From Micrococcales bacterium UBA7469 (GTDB lineage Bacteria > Actinomycetota > Actinomycetes > Actinomycetales > Microbacteriaceae): DNA of 19,130 bases. This document shows positions 8,445 to 14,328 of this stretch, one piece after another (position 1 is the first letter of the stretch; every line of letters begins with the position of its first letter). The notes below the pieces were generated by a model. The model was not told the DNA's origin, ran no database searches, and saw only the letters and a list, made by a program, of their open reading frames with translations. The position numbers and the translations under genes are program-made. The stretch spans positions 2,152-21,281 of the forward strand of contig DLPB01000019.1 of the NCBI GenBank assembly GCA_002479805.1. Reading direction: 5' to 3'.

Positions 8445-8450
8445 AGTTTA
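8445..8450 (-). promoter_or_regulatory. Candidate -10 box (TAAACT) for leaderless glyA-folD mRNA
   Basis: On the minus strand TAAACT is followed by six bases and then the glyA ATG. There is no Shine-Dalgarno in those bases, so the transcript would start at the start codon. No good -35 hexamer is visible at 16-18 bases upstream. Confidence 0.4.
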
Positions 8451-8481
8451 CCAGTGGGCAAGCGGGTTTCAGCCCCTGTGA

Positions 8482-8496
8482 CTCAATAGGATTGAG
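8482..8496. repeat. Palindrome CTCAAT-AGG-ATTGAG over the purU -10 box
   Basis: This is a perfect 6-base inverted repeat with a 3-base spacer in the glyA/purU divergent region. It covers the candidate purU -10 box (8487-8492), so a bound dimeric regulator could block purU. It could also be chance; the arms are short. Confidence 0.4.
8487..8492 (+). promoter_or_regulatory. Candidate -10 box (TAGGAT) for leaderless purU mRNA
   Basis: TAGGAT is followed by seven bases and the purU ATG at 8500, with no Shine-Dalgarno between. The layout TAG-N-AT, seven bases, ATG is the same as at the amylase start (12897). No clear -35 hexamer is seen. Confidence 0.45.
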
Positions 8497-8499
8497 CCC

Positions 8500-9354
8500 A
8501 TGTCGACTAAGGAACACTGGGTTCTAACCTTCATCTGCCCAGACCAGCCAGGTATCGTTCACGCCATCTCTGGAGCGGTGGTTGGGATTGGCGGCAACAT
8601 CACCGAGTCGAAGCAGTACACCTCGTTGGACACCGGCCGCTTCTTCATGCGCTTGCAAATCGAAGCCGACATCACAAAGGCTGACTTTGAGAAGCAGTTC
8701 GAGGCCATCGCCAACAAGTTTCAGATGGAATACACCTTAGATTTCGTGGGTCGACCGATGAAGACCATTGTGCTGGTCAGCAAAGCTGGCCACTGCCTCA
8801 ATGACCTTCTCTACAGACAGCACTCTGGTCTTCTGCCCATCGAGGTTCCTATGGTGTTTGGCAATCACCCAGACCTTGCTTCTATCGCCGGTTTCTACTC
8901 GATCCCGTTCGAACACAACAAGATTGAGACCGGCATCGATAAGGCGCTTTTTGAGAAGCGCCTGCGCGATTTCATTCGTGAAAGTGACATTGAGCTGATT
9001 GTTCTGGCCCGCTACATGCAGATTCTCTCTCCTGAGTTCTGCAAGGAGTTTGAGGGCAAGATCATCAACATCCATCACTCCTTCCTGCCCGGTTTCAAAG
9101 GTGCAAACCCCTATGCCCAAGCTCATGCGCGTGGCGTGAAACTGATTGGAGCCACTGCTCACTTTGTCACCGAAGATCTCGACGAAGGTCCGATCATCGA
9201 GCAAAACGTCACCCGAGTTGAGCACTCTGATTCGAAGCAACAGCTAGTTCAAATCGGACAGGACGCGGAGTCGAAAACCCTGACCCAAGCGGTCAAGTGG
9301 TTTGCCGAACACCGCGTCCTGCTAGATGGTCAAAGGACCATCATTTTCCGATAG
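8500..9354 (+). CDS. purU: Formyltetrahydrofolate deformylase
   Basis: PurU hydrolyses 10-formyl-THF to formate and THF, balancing the one-carbon pool and supplying formate. The 284-residue protein has an N-terminal regulatory ACT domain (about 5-85; CPDQPGIVHAISGAV) and a C-terminal formyltransferase-fold domain. The catalytic region reads NIHHSFLPGFKGANPY, with N190 and H192, and D228 lies in DLDEGPIIEQ, the Asn-His-Asp set of the family. It diverges from glyA-folD, so enzymes making and draining 10-formyl-THF are controlled from one 61-base region; in E. coli PurU is inhibited by glycine and activated by methionine, which would fit a neighbour that makes glycine. Its last 14 bases overlap the antisense 3' end of the surface-protein gene. 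Confidence 0.96.
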   Translation: MSTKEHWVLTFICPDQPGIVHAISGAVVGIGGNITESKQYTSLDTGRFFMRLQIEADITKADFEKQFEAIANKFQMEYTLDFVGRPMKTIVLVSKAGHCLNDLLYRQHSGLLPIEVPMVFGNHPDLASIAGFYSIPFEHNKIETGIDKALFEKRLRDFIRESDIELIVLARYMQILSPEFCKEFEGKIINIHHSFLPGFKGANPYAQAHARGVKLIGATAHFVTEDLDEGPIIEQNVTRVEHSDSKQQLVQIGQDAESKTLTQAVKWFAEHRVLLDGQRTIIFR

Positions 9355-11548
9355 TTCGATACGCTCCAAAGCCAATCAATCCAAGCAACAAGCCGGTGAT
9401 GGCAATCTCGATCCAAGGCCAGCTCGGTTGTTTTTGAAGTTCCAACTCAGGTCCGGCAACCAATGTCTGAACCTGAGTCTTGGGACCTGCCGGCGAAGGA
9501 TCAGTCTCGTGAATCTCAGTCTGCCCAACCGGATCAGGGCCCAGATTTTGCAGCGATTGCGCGGGCTTTAGAGGGCCAGGTTGGGCCTCAAGCGTCTGAA
9601 CTATCGCTGCATCATTCGATTCAAACTCCACCCATGGGCTAGCAGAATCCTCACATGGCAGTTCGATTTCCTCTGACCCAGAAACTGGTTCGACCGACAC
9701 CAATTCAGATTCGGTTACGGCCTCAGACTGAGTAGCAGCATCTGAAGTGCTGGGTGATTCAGTTCCAGCGGCTGGCTCGGGCGTTGGTTCAATGACAATG
9801 GCCGGGCCTGTCGGTTGAGGTTCGGCTGGCGGCGCAACGGGCTCGGGTTGAACTGGTGCAGGTGTCGAGTTGACCGGCTGAGGTTCTGGCGCTTGGGCTT
9901 GCGGGATCGGATCAGGTTCTGGAGCTGGGTTATTGATTTCAAAGTGAACCACTCCATCACCAACTGGGTAACCGACAAGGTCAGTAATCAGCGCGAGATT
10001 CACACTCCAACTAACCGAACCATGACCACACACCTGGGTTTGAGCGTTAATTTCCTGAGAGCAACTCATGCTGCTCGAGACGCGAATCGCGTCAAGTGCA
10101 ATCTCGACCGTCTCACTGAATTGCAGCATTAGTTGATAGCTAAATGTGGTGTTACCACTGAAGGTCGCAATTTGACTGAAGGTGGGAGGCGTGAGGTCGA
10201 TCGCAAAGCTGACACTTTGAGCGGATGGTCCGATATTGCCCCAAGCATCACTGGCAACTGAAGGTAATACTGAGATGGTCCTAACACCCTCTGAGCATGA
10301 ACTCAGAAGCAGACTCTCTGTAGTCAACTCGGCCTGACAATCTGGGAAGATGAACGATTCCAGAGTTGGAACCAGCTCGGAATATGTGATGGGGATCACC
10401 ACCACTGAGCTCGAGTGGCGCTGGGGTGGTTGGGACATCAACAGAGTTGGACCTGCAAGGTCATTCACGGCGATGGCAGTTTGAGCAGCTAGCGGTCCAA
10501 GCTCCCACTCGCCAACTGAAGCCGCCTTGAGAGTCAACCCAATGTCACCACTTGAGCAATTTCGCAGCCTGATGTTCGCAGTATTCAGGTTTATGGCGAC
10601 CCGGTTGACCTGGCAGTTACCGACTGAAAACTCAAAGTCTTCCGCCGATAAGTTTGAGATGTTTTGATTCATGACCAAGTCAAAGGACATCTCGGTCAGG
10701 CTTGTTTGAGCTCCAACAAAACTCACCACCGACGGAATCAGTTGGTAGTAAAGCATGACTCGACCGTGACCCCAGTTCAGACCTGATTCAAAACTTGCGT
10801 TGGCCACATAATCGGGATGGGCATAAGAGGATCCTCCGCCGCCTCCGCCGCCATCAAAGCCGGTTTCGTCATCGTCACCGCCTCCACCACCACCGCCGTA
10901 CCAGCCGCCTCCGCCGCCACCGCCGCCGGCGTGGAGACCAAATCCACCGGCTCCACCAGAACCGAACGCTCCGGCGGTTGGTTGGGCTCCCGATGAATTG
11001 TTGATACCCGCGTCACCGCCCTGAGTGGCAGTGCCACCCTTTCCGGCCAGGCCTTGACCATCGTTACCATTTGATCCGACCAGCCCACCGGGCCCCCCAG
11101 CTCCTCCGGCGAAGCCACCGCCGCCGCCTCCGCCACCAGCAACTACTATTCGACTTTCAAGCGACGAATCGAGTCGGATATCGGATGCTCCACCACCAGC
11201 CCCCTCGTTGTTTCGAGAGCCGCCGGATGCGCCGCCACCGTTGTATCCGCCGGGGCGATTGGCACCAAGGCCACCAGCACCACCGACCTGAATGATCAAC
11301 TCGTCAGGCAGGTTTTGAAGATAGCCCTGAGCTAGCGCTCCAGCTCCACCGCGAGCGCCGGATGCACCGTAAATCTCATAGCGAATGGAGCCGATGCCAT
11401 CCGGCACCGCAAAAACCTGTGGGGTGCCGGTGAAGTAAAAGGACTGGACACAAAAGCCATTGTCGCAATCCAGTGCGGCCTGAGCTGGCATCACTGGGAG
11501 CAAGGCGATTGGAAGTAAGGCAATAAACAGGGCATGAAGTTTTTTCAT
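9341..11548 (-). CDS. Secreted, membrane-tethered glycine-rich surface protein with three Cys-paired Ig-like modules
   Basis: I do not recognise this as a named protein. I start it at ATG 11548 (735 residues) rather than the in-frame TTG at 11554, because MKKLHALFIALLP gives a normal signal peptide, with likely cleavage after AQA (residue 24). Residues about 61-240 are glycine-rich, with long Gly runs, an acidic DDDETGFD loop and a closing GGGGSSYAHP like that of bacterial Gly_rich (ALK-type) domains. Residues about 273-535 hold three Ig-like modules of roughly 85-90 residues, each with one cysteine pair and a motif like DLAGP, DAWGNIGP or DLVGYPVG. A Pro/Glu/Ala-rich stalk and an acidic region follow. 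The last 25 residues form one membrane helix (IEIAITGLLLGLIGFGAY) with a short basic tail; there is no LPXTG sorting signal. It probably stands on the outer face of the membrane as an adhesin or structural surface protein. The 3' end overlaps purU by 14 bases. Confidence 0.85.
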   Translation of the reverse strand: MKKLHALFIALLPIALLPVMPAQAALDCDNGFCVQSFYFTGTPQVFAVPDGIGSIRYEIYGASGARGGAGALAQGYLQNLPDELIIQVGGAGGLGANRPGGYNGGGASGGSRNNEGAGGGASDIRLDSSLESRIVVAGGGGGGGGFAGGAGGPGGLVGSNGNDGQGLAGKGGTATQGGDAGINNSSGAQPTAGAFGSGGAGGFGLHAGGGGGGGGWYGGGGGGGDDDETGFDGGGGGGGSSYAHPDYVANASFESGLNWGHGRVMLYYQLIPSVVSFVGAQTSLTEMSFDLVMNQNISNLSAEDFEFSVGNCQVNRVAINLNTANIRLRNCSSGDIGLTLKAASVGEWELGPLAAQTAIAVNDLAGPTLLMSQPPQRHSSSVVVIPITYSELVPTLESFIFPDCQAELTTESLLLSSCSEGVRTISVLPSVASDAWGNIGPSAQSVSFAIDLTPPTFSQIATFSGNTTFSYQLMLQFSETVEIALDAIRVSSSMSCSQEINAQTQVCGHGSVSWSVNLALITDLVGYPVGDGVVHFEINNPAPEPDPIPQAQAPEPQPVNSTPAPVQPEPVAPPAEPQPTGPAIVIEPTPEPAAGTESPSTSDAATQSEAVTESELVSVEPVSGSEEIELPCEDSASPWVEFESNDAAIVQTLEAQPGPLKPAQSLQNLGPDPVGQTEIHETDPSPAGPKTQVQTLVAGPELELQKQPSWPWIEIAITGLLLGLIGFGAYRTIGK
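10833..10929. repeat. Low-complexity CCG/CCT/CCA trinucleotide tract coding for glycine runs
   Basis: The plus strand is dominated by repeated CCGCCT, CCGCCG and CCACCA units here, encoding Gly runs on the minus strand around the DDDETGFD loop. A shorter similar tract lies near 11112-11140. The minus strand is strongly G-rich (GGCGGCGGAGG units), so replication slippage or G-quadruplex formation is possible. The repeats are codon-level and keep the reading frame. Confidence 0.7.
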
Positions 11549-11552
11549 GCGC

Positions 11553-11589
11553 AAAAAGTAAAACCCCCTGCAGAAAACTGCAGGGGGTT
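11553..11589 (-). terminator. Intrinsic terminator of icd
   Basis: A perfect 12-base-pair stem (plus-strand arms AACCCCCTGCAG at 11562-11573 and CTGCAGGGGGTT at 11578-11589) with an AAAA loop is followed on the minus strand by TTTTACTTTTT. This is a strong Rho-independent terminator for transcription leaving icd. On the plus strand there is no T-run after the stem, so it works in one direction. It ends right before the start codon of the next co-directional gene. Confidence 0.88.
11555..11560 (-). promoter_or_regulatory. Candidate -10 box (TACTTT) for the surface-protein gene, inside the icd terminator T-tract
   Basis: On the minus strand TACTTT is followed by six bases (TTGCGC) and the ATG at 11548. 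No Shine-Dalgarno is present within normal distance. The box is part of the T-tract of the terminator hairpin at 11562-11589, so any -35 contact would fall in the hairpin sequence. The call rests on the spacing shared with other starts in the window. Confidence 0.35.
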
Positions 11590-11592
11590 ATC

Positions 11593-11614
11593 CACAGGCC
11601 CAAAAAGCCCTGTG
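11593..11614. other. Small imperfect hairpin between the icd stop and the main terminator
   Basis: Arms CACAGG (11593-11598) and CCTGTG (11609-11614) form a 6-base-pair stem with a 10-base loop, directly after the icd stop codon. It may protect the icd mRNA end or form a tandem element with the terminator. It has no T-tract of its own. Confidence 0.35.
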
Positions 11615-11619
11615 TTTTA

Positions 11620-12837
11620 CTAGCCCAAACGAGCCTTTAGGTTCTGAGCGAGGGTTGCCATGAACTCCTCGGTTGTCTGCCAGGCCTGCTGCTTGCCCAC
11701 CAGTGCAGCGAGGTCCTTAGTCATGTGGCCGGCCTCGACAGTCTTGATGATGACATCCTCCAGGGTTTCTGCAAAGTGCTGTACCTCTGGGGTGCCATCA
11801 AGCTTGGCACGGTGCATTAGGCCTCGGGTCCAAGCGAAGATCGATGCGATTGGGTTGGTAGAGGTCTTGTTACCCTTCTGCCACTCGCGGTAGTGACGGG
11901 TCACGGTACCGTGAGCTGCTTCAGCCAAAGCGGTCTTGCCATCTGGAGTGGTGAGCACCGAGGTCATCAAACCGAGAGATCCGAAGCCCTGAGCTACGGT
12001 GTCGGACTGCACGTCACCGTCGTAGTTCTTACAAGCCCAAACATAGCCACCCTCCCACTTCAGGGATGCGGCAACCATGTCATCGATGAGGCGGTGCTCA
12101 TAGGTTAGGCCGGCAGCCGCAAAGCGGTCCTTGTACTCAGCGTCGAATACCTCTTGGAAGGCATCCTTGAACGCACCGTCGTAAGCCTTCAAGATGGTGT
12201 TCTTGGTTGACATGTAGACCGGGTAGTTGCGAGCCAGGCCATAGTTGAAAGAGGCACGCGCGAAGTCGCGGATGGAATCCATGTAGTTGTACATACCCAT
12301 GGCAACACCACCGTGCTCTGGGTACTCGGCGACAGTCCAAGTCTGACCCTCGGAGCCATCGGCTGGGGTCCAGGTGATGGTTACGGTGCCCTTGCCTGGG
12401 ACCTTGAAGTCGGTGGCCTTGTACTGGTCACCGTGAGCGTGACGACCGATGATGATTGGCTTAGTCCAACCAGGCACGAGTCTTGGAACGTTAGAAATGA
12501 TGATTGGCTCGCGGAAAACTACACCGTCAAGGATGTTACGAATGGTGCCGTTCGGGCTCTTCCACATTTTCTTCAAGCCAAACTCGGTAACACGAGCCTC
12601 GTCTGGGGTGATGGTTGCGCACTTGACACCAACGCCGTGCTGCTTAATGGCGTGAGCGGCATCGATGGTTACCTGGTCATCGGTTGCATCTCGGTTTTCG
12701 ACCGAAAGGTCGTAGTACTCAAGCTCTACGTCTAGGAAGGGAAGGATTAGGTTGTCCTTGATGTCCTGCCAGATGATGCGGGTCATCTCGTCGCCGTCTA
12801 GTTCGACGACCTTGCCAACCACCTTGATTTTGCTCAT
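11620..12837 (-). CDS. icd: NADP-dependent isocitrate dehydrogenase, eukaryote-type homodimer
   Basis: This TCA-cycle enzyme converts isocitrate and NADP+ to 2-oxoglutarate, CO2 and NADPH. At 405 residues it belongs to the subfamily shared with eukaryotic IDH1/IDH2, not to the E. coli type. The alignment to human IDH1 numbering is almost gap-free over the first 132 residues: substrate residues S94 and N96 in SPNGTIRN, R100, R109 and R132 in IIIGRHAHGDQY all fall at the same numbers. The NADP-selecting AHGTVTRHYR segment is present. A clear AGGAG (complement of 12842-12846) precedes the ATG, and the gene ends at a strong terminator. Upstream lies a divergent region shared with the amylase gene that contains four GCTAA/TTAGC elements. 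Confidence 0.96.
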   Translation of the reverse strand: MSKIKVVGKVVELDGDEMTRIIWQDIKDNLILPFLDVELEYYDLSVENRDATDDQVTIDAAHAIKQHGVGVKCATITPDEARVTEFGLKKMWKSPNGTIRNILDGVVFREPIIISNVPRLVPGWTKPIIIGRHAHGDQYKATDFKVPGKGTVTITWTPADGSEGQTWTVAEYPEHGGVAMGMYNYMDSIRDFARASFNYGLARNYPVYMSTKNTILKAYDGAFKDAFQEVFDAEYKDRFAAAGLTYEHRLIDDMVAASLKWEGGYVWACKNYDGDVQSDTVAQGFGSLGLMTSVLTTPDGKTALAEAAHGTVTRHYREWQKGNKTSTNPIASIFAWTRGLMHRAKLDGTPEVQHFAETLEDVIIKTVEAGHMTKDLAALVGKQQAWQTTEEFMATLAQNLKARLG

Positions 12838-12841
12838 GATT

Positions 12842-12846
12842 CTCCT
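12842..12846 (-). promoter_or_regulatory. Ribosome-binding site AGGAG of icd
   Basis: AGGAG lies four bases before the icd ATG on the minus strand. This marks icd as a leadered mRNA, in contrast to the divergent amylase gene, which has no such site. Confidence 0.75.
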
Positions 12847-12858
12847 GAAATATTCGGC

Positions 12859-12900
12859 GCTAACCGCGCTAAAACAGCCTTGCTTAGCCTATCGGTTAGC
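12859..12900. repeat. Inverted repeat GCTAACCG ... CGGTTAGC with extra GCTAA/TTAGC half-sites
   Basis: Perfect 8-base arms (12859-12866 and 12893-12900) flank a 26-base spacer; two further elements, GCTAA at 12868-12872 and TTAGC at 12884-12888, lie inside in matching orientations. The rightmost arm overlaps the candidate amylase -10 box. The layout suggests a multi-site operator for the icd/amylase divergent pair. Confidence 0.5.
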
Positions 12901-12902
12901 AT
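12897..12902 (+). promoter_or_regulatory. Candidate -10 box (TAGCAT) for leaderless amylase mRNA
   Basis: TAGCAT is followed by seven bases and ATG 12910, with no Shine-Dalgarno. This is the same geometry as purU. The box overlaps the right arm of the inverted repeat, so it could be under operator control. Confidence 0.45.
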
Positions 12903-12909
12903 TGCCGAC

Positions 12910-14328
12910 ATGCACTCCAGATTGAAGTCCATCGCTAGCTTGCTAATCGCCGCTCTTGCGCTAAGTGGCTGTTCCACTGAGCAATCTCCACCTGAGGGAT
13001 ATGTGGATCAAGTCGGCGTTCAGCTATTTATGTACAACTGGAATTCGGTTGCTAAAGAGTGCGAGTACCTGGGAGAAATTGGAGTTGACTGGGCACTGGT
13101 TGCTCCCCCGCAGGAGCACATCGTTGGAGACACTTGGTGGACCATCTACCAGCCGGTCAGCTACCAGCTCGAAGGTCGATTTGGCACCCGCGAGGAGTTC
13201 GCGCAGATGGTCAAGACGTGTGGCGACTACGGGGTCGACATCATTGCTGATGCGGTCATCAACCACATGGCCAACAACAATGGAATTGGCTATGCCGGCA
13301 CCGAGTTCACCAAATACGAGTACCCTGGGCTTTACACTCCCGAAGACTTCCACGACTGTGATCTGACCTTCGATGATTCGATCCAGAACTATTCAGACAA
13401 GGCTGAGGTTCAAACCTGTGAGCTACTGGGCCTTCCAGACCTGGATCAATCCAGACCAAACGTTCAGGAAAAGATCCTCGCCTACCTCAACGACCTGATT
13501 TCGCTCGGAGTCAAAGGATTCCGATTTGATGCTGCAAAGCACATGGCTGCCGAAGACCTTCAGGCCATCGTTGACCAGCTGCCTGAGGGCACCAGGATCA
13601 TCCACGAAGTGATTCGTGGCGCGGGAGAACCAATCCAACCGGAGGATTACCTGGGCTCTGGTGATGCTTGGGAGTTCACCTACGCCCATGCCCTCAAGAG
13701 CTACATGGAGATGGAGATGATGGTTCCAGAGGGTATGGACCTTCGCTACATCGGTCATGTGCCAAGTGAAAGCGCGGTTGCGTTCGTGTCAAACCATGAC
13801 ACCGAGCGAAATGGCAAAACCCTCAACTACAACAACATGGTCGATTTCGAACTAGCGACCATGCTGCTTCTAGCCGAGAACTATGGCCAGCCGATGCTCT
13901 ACTCCTCCTACGCCTTCGCCGGCTATGACGATGGTCCCAACCAAACGGAGGCAGGTGTTGACGATGTCAGCTGTGAGGTTGACGAGTCCGGTCACAGCAT
14001 TGTCAAAGAAGGCTATGGACCTGGTGAGTGGATTTGCCAGCACCGGTTTGCATCAACCGAAGCAATGCTGAAGTTTAGGTCCGCGGTTATTGGAACCTCG
14101 GTCGAGCAGGTATACCAGGTTGACTCCAGCTTTGGATTCTCAAGAGGTGACAAGGCCCTGTTCGTGATGAACGTCTCCAGCACTCAAGAGGCGGCTATTG
14201 ATATGGCGACCAGCTTGAAGGATGGCGAATACCTTGATGTTCTCTCGGGAGAGAAGTATCAGGTTTCGGGCGGCAAGTTTGTGACCAACCTGCCAGCCAA
14301 GAGCGCCATCGCGCTCATAAAGGGCTAG
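12910..14328 (+). CDS. Alpha-amylase family (GH13) lipoprotein
   Basis: This is a predicted surface lipoprotein that cleaves alpha-1,4-glucans outside the cell. I start it at ATG 12910 (472 residues), not at the in-frame TTG 12880, because MHSRLKSIASLLIAALALSGC is then a compact lipoprotein signal with lipobox LSGC and acylated C21. The four GH13 regions are present: DAVINH; GFRFDAAKH with nucleophile D207; IIHEVIRG with acid/base E233; and FVSNHD with D297. The GFRFDAAKH and NHDTERNG forms resemble the animal/Streptomyces-type chloride-dependent alpha-amylases (GH13_24/32), with R205 and N295 at positions that would bind chloride. No separate starch-binding domain follows. The stop shares CTAG with the convergent ABC gene. 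A debranching or trehalose-type activity is less likely. Confidence 0.9.
   Translation: MHSRLKSIASLLIAALALSGCSTEQSPPEGYVDQVGVQLFMYNWNSVAKECEYLGEIGVDWALVAPPQEHIVGDTWWTIYQPVSYQLEGRFGTREEFAQMVKTCGDYGVDIIADAVINHMANNNGIGYAGTEFTKYEYPGLYTPEDFHDCDLTFDDSIQNYSDKAEVQTCELLGLPDLDQSRPNVQEKILAYLNDLISLGVKGFRFDAAKHMAAEDLQAIVDQLPEGTRIIHEVIRGAGEPIQPEDYLGSGDAWEFTYAHALKSYMEMEMMVPEGMDLRYIGHVPSESAVAFVSNHDTERNGKTLNYNNMVDFELATMLLLAENYGQPMLYSSYAFAGYDDGPNQTEAGVDDVSCEVDESGHSIVKEGYGPGEWICQHRFASTEAMLKFRSAVIGTSVEQVYQVDSSFGFSRGDKALFVMNVSSTQEAAIDMATSLKDGEYLDVLSGEKYQVSGGKFVTNLPAKSAIALIKG

Noticed and set aside
8439..8499. Riboswitch (glycine or THF) between glyA and purU
   Set aside because: The 61-base gap is too short for known glycine or THF aptamers, and both genes appear leaderless.
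8737..9240. Long open frame of 167 codons on the minus strand inside purU
   Set aside because: It lies fully within a well-conserved purU coding region, has no recognisable motif, and is a codon-usage shadow.
10777..11142. Second minus-strand frame of 121 codons within the surface-protein gene
   Set aside because: It comes from the repeated GGC/GGA triplets read in another frame; the main frame has a signal peptide and continuous domains.
12313..12735. 140-codon plus-strand frame opposite icd
   Set aside because: icd is unmistakable in this region, and the antisense frame has no support.
12880..12909. Upstream in-frame TTG start for the amylase
   Set aside because: It would put ten residues before the lipoprotein signal, and the bases 12897-12902 look like the -10 box.
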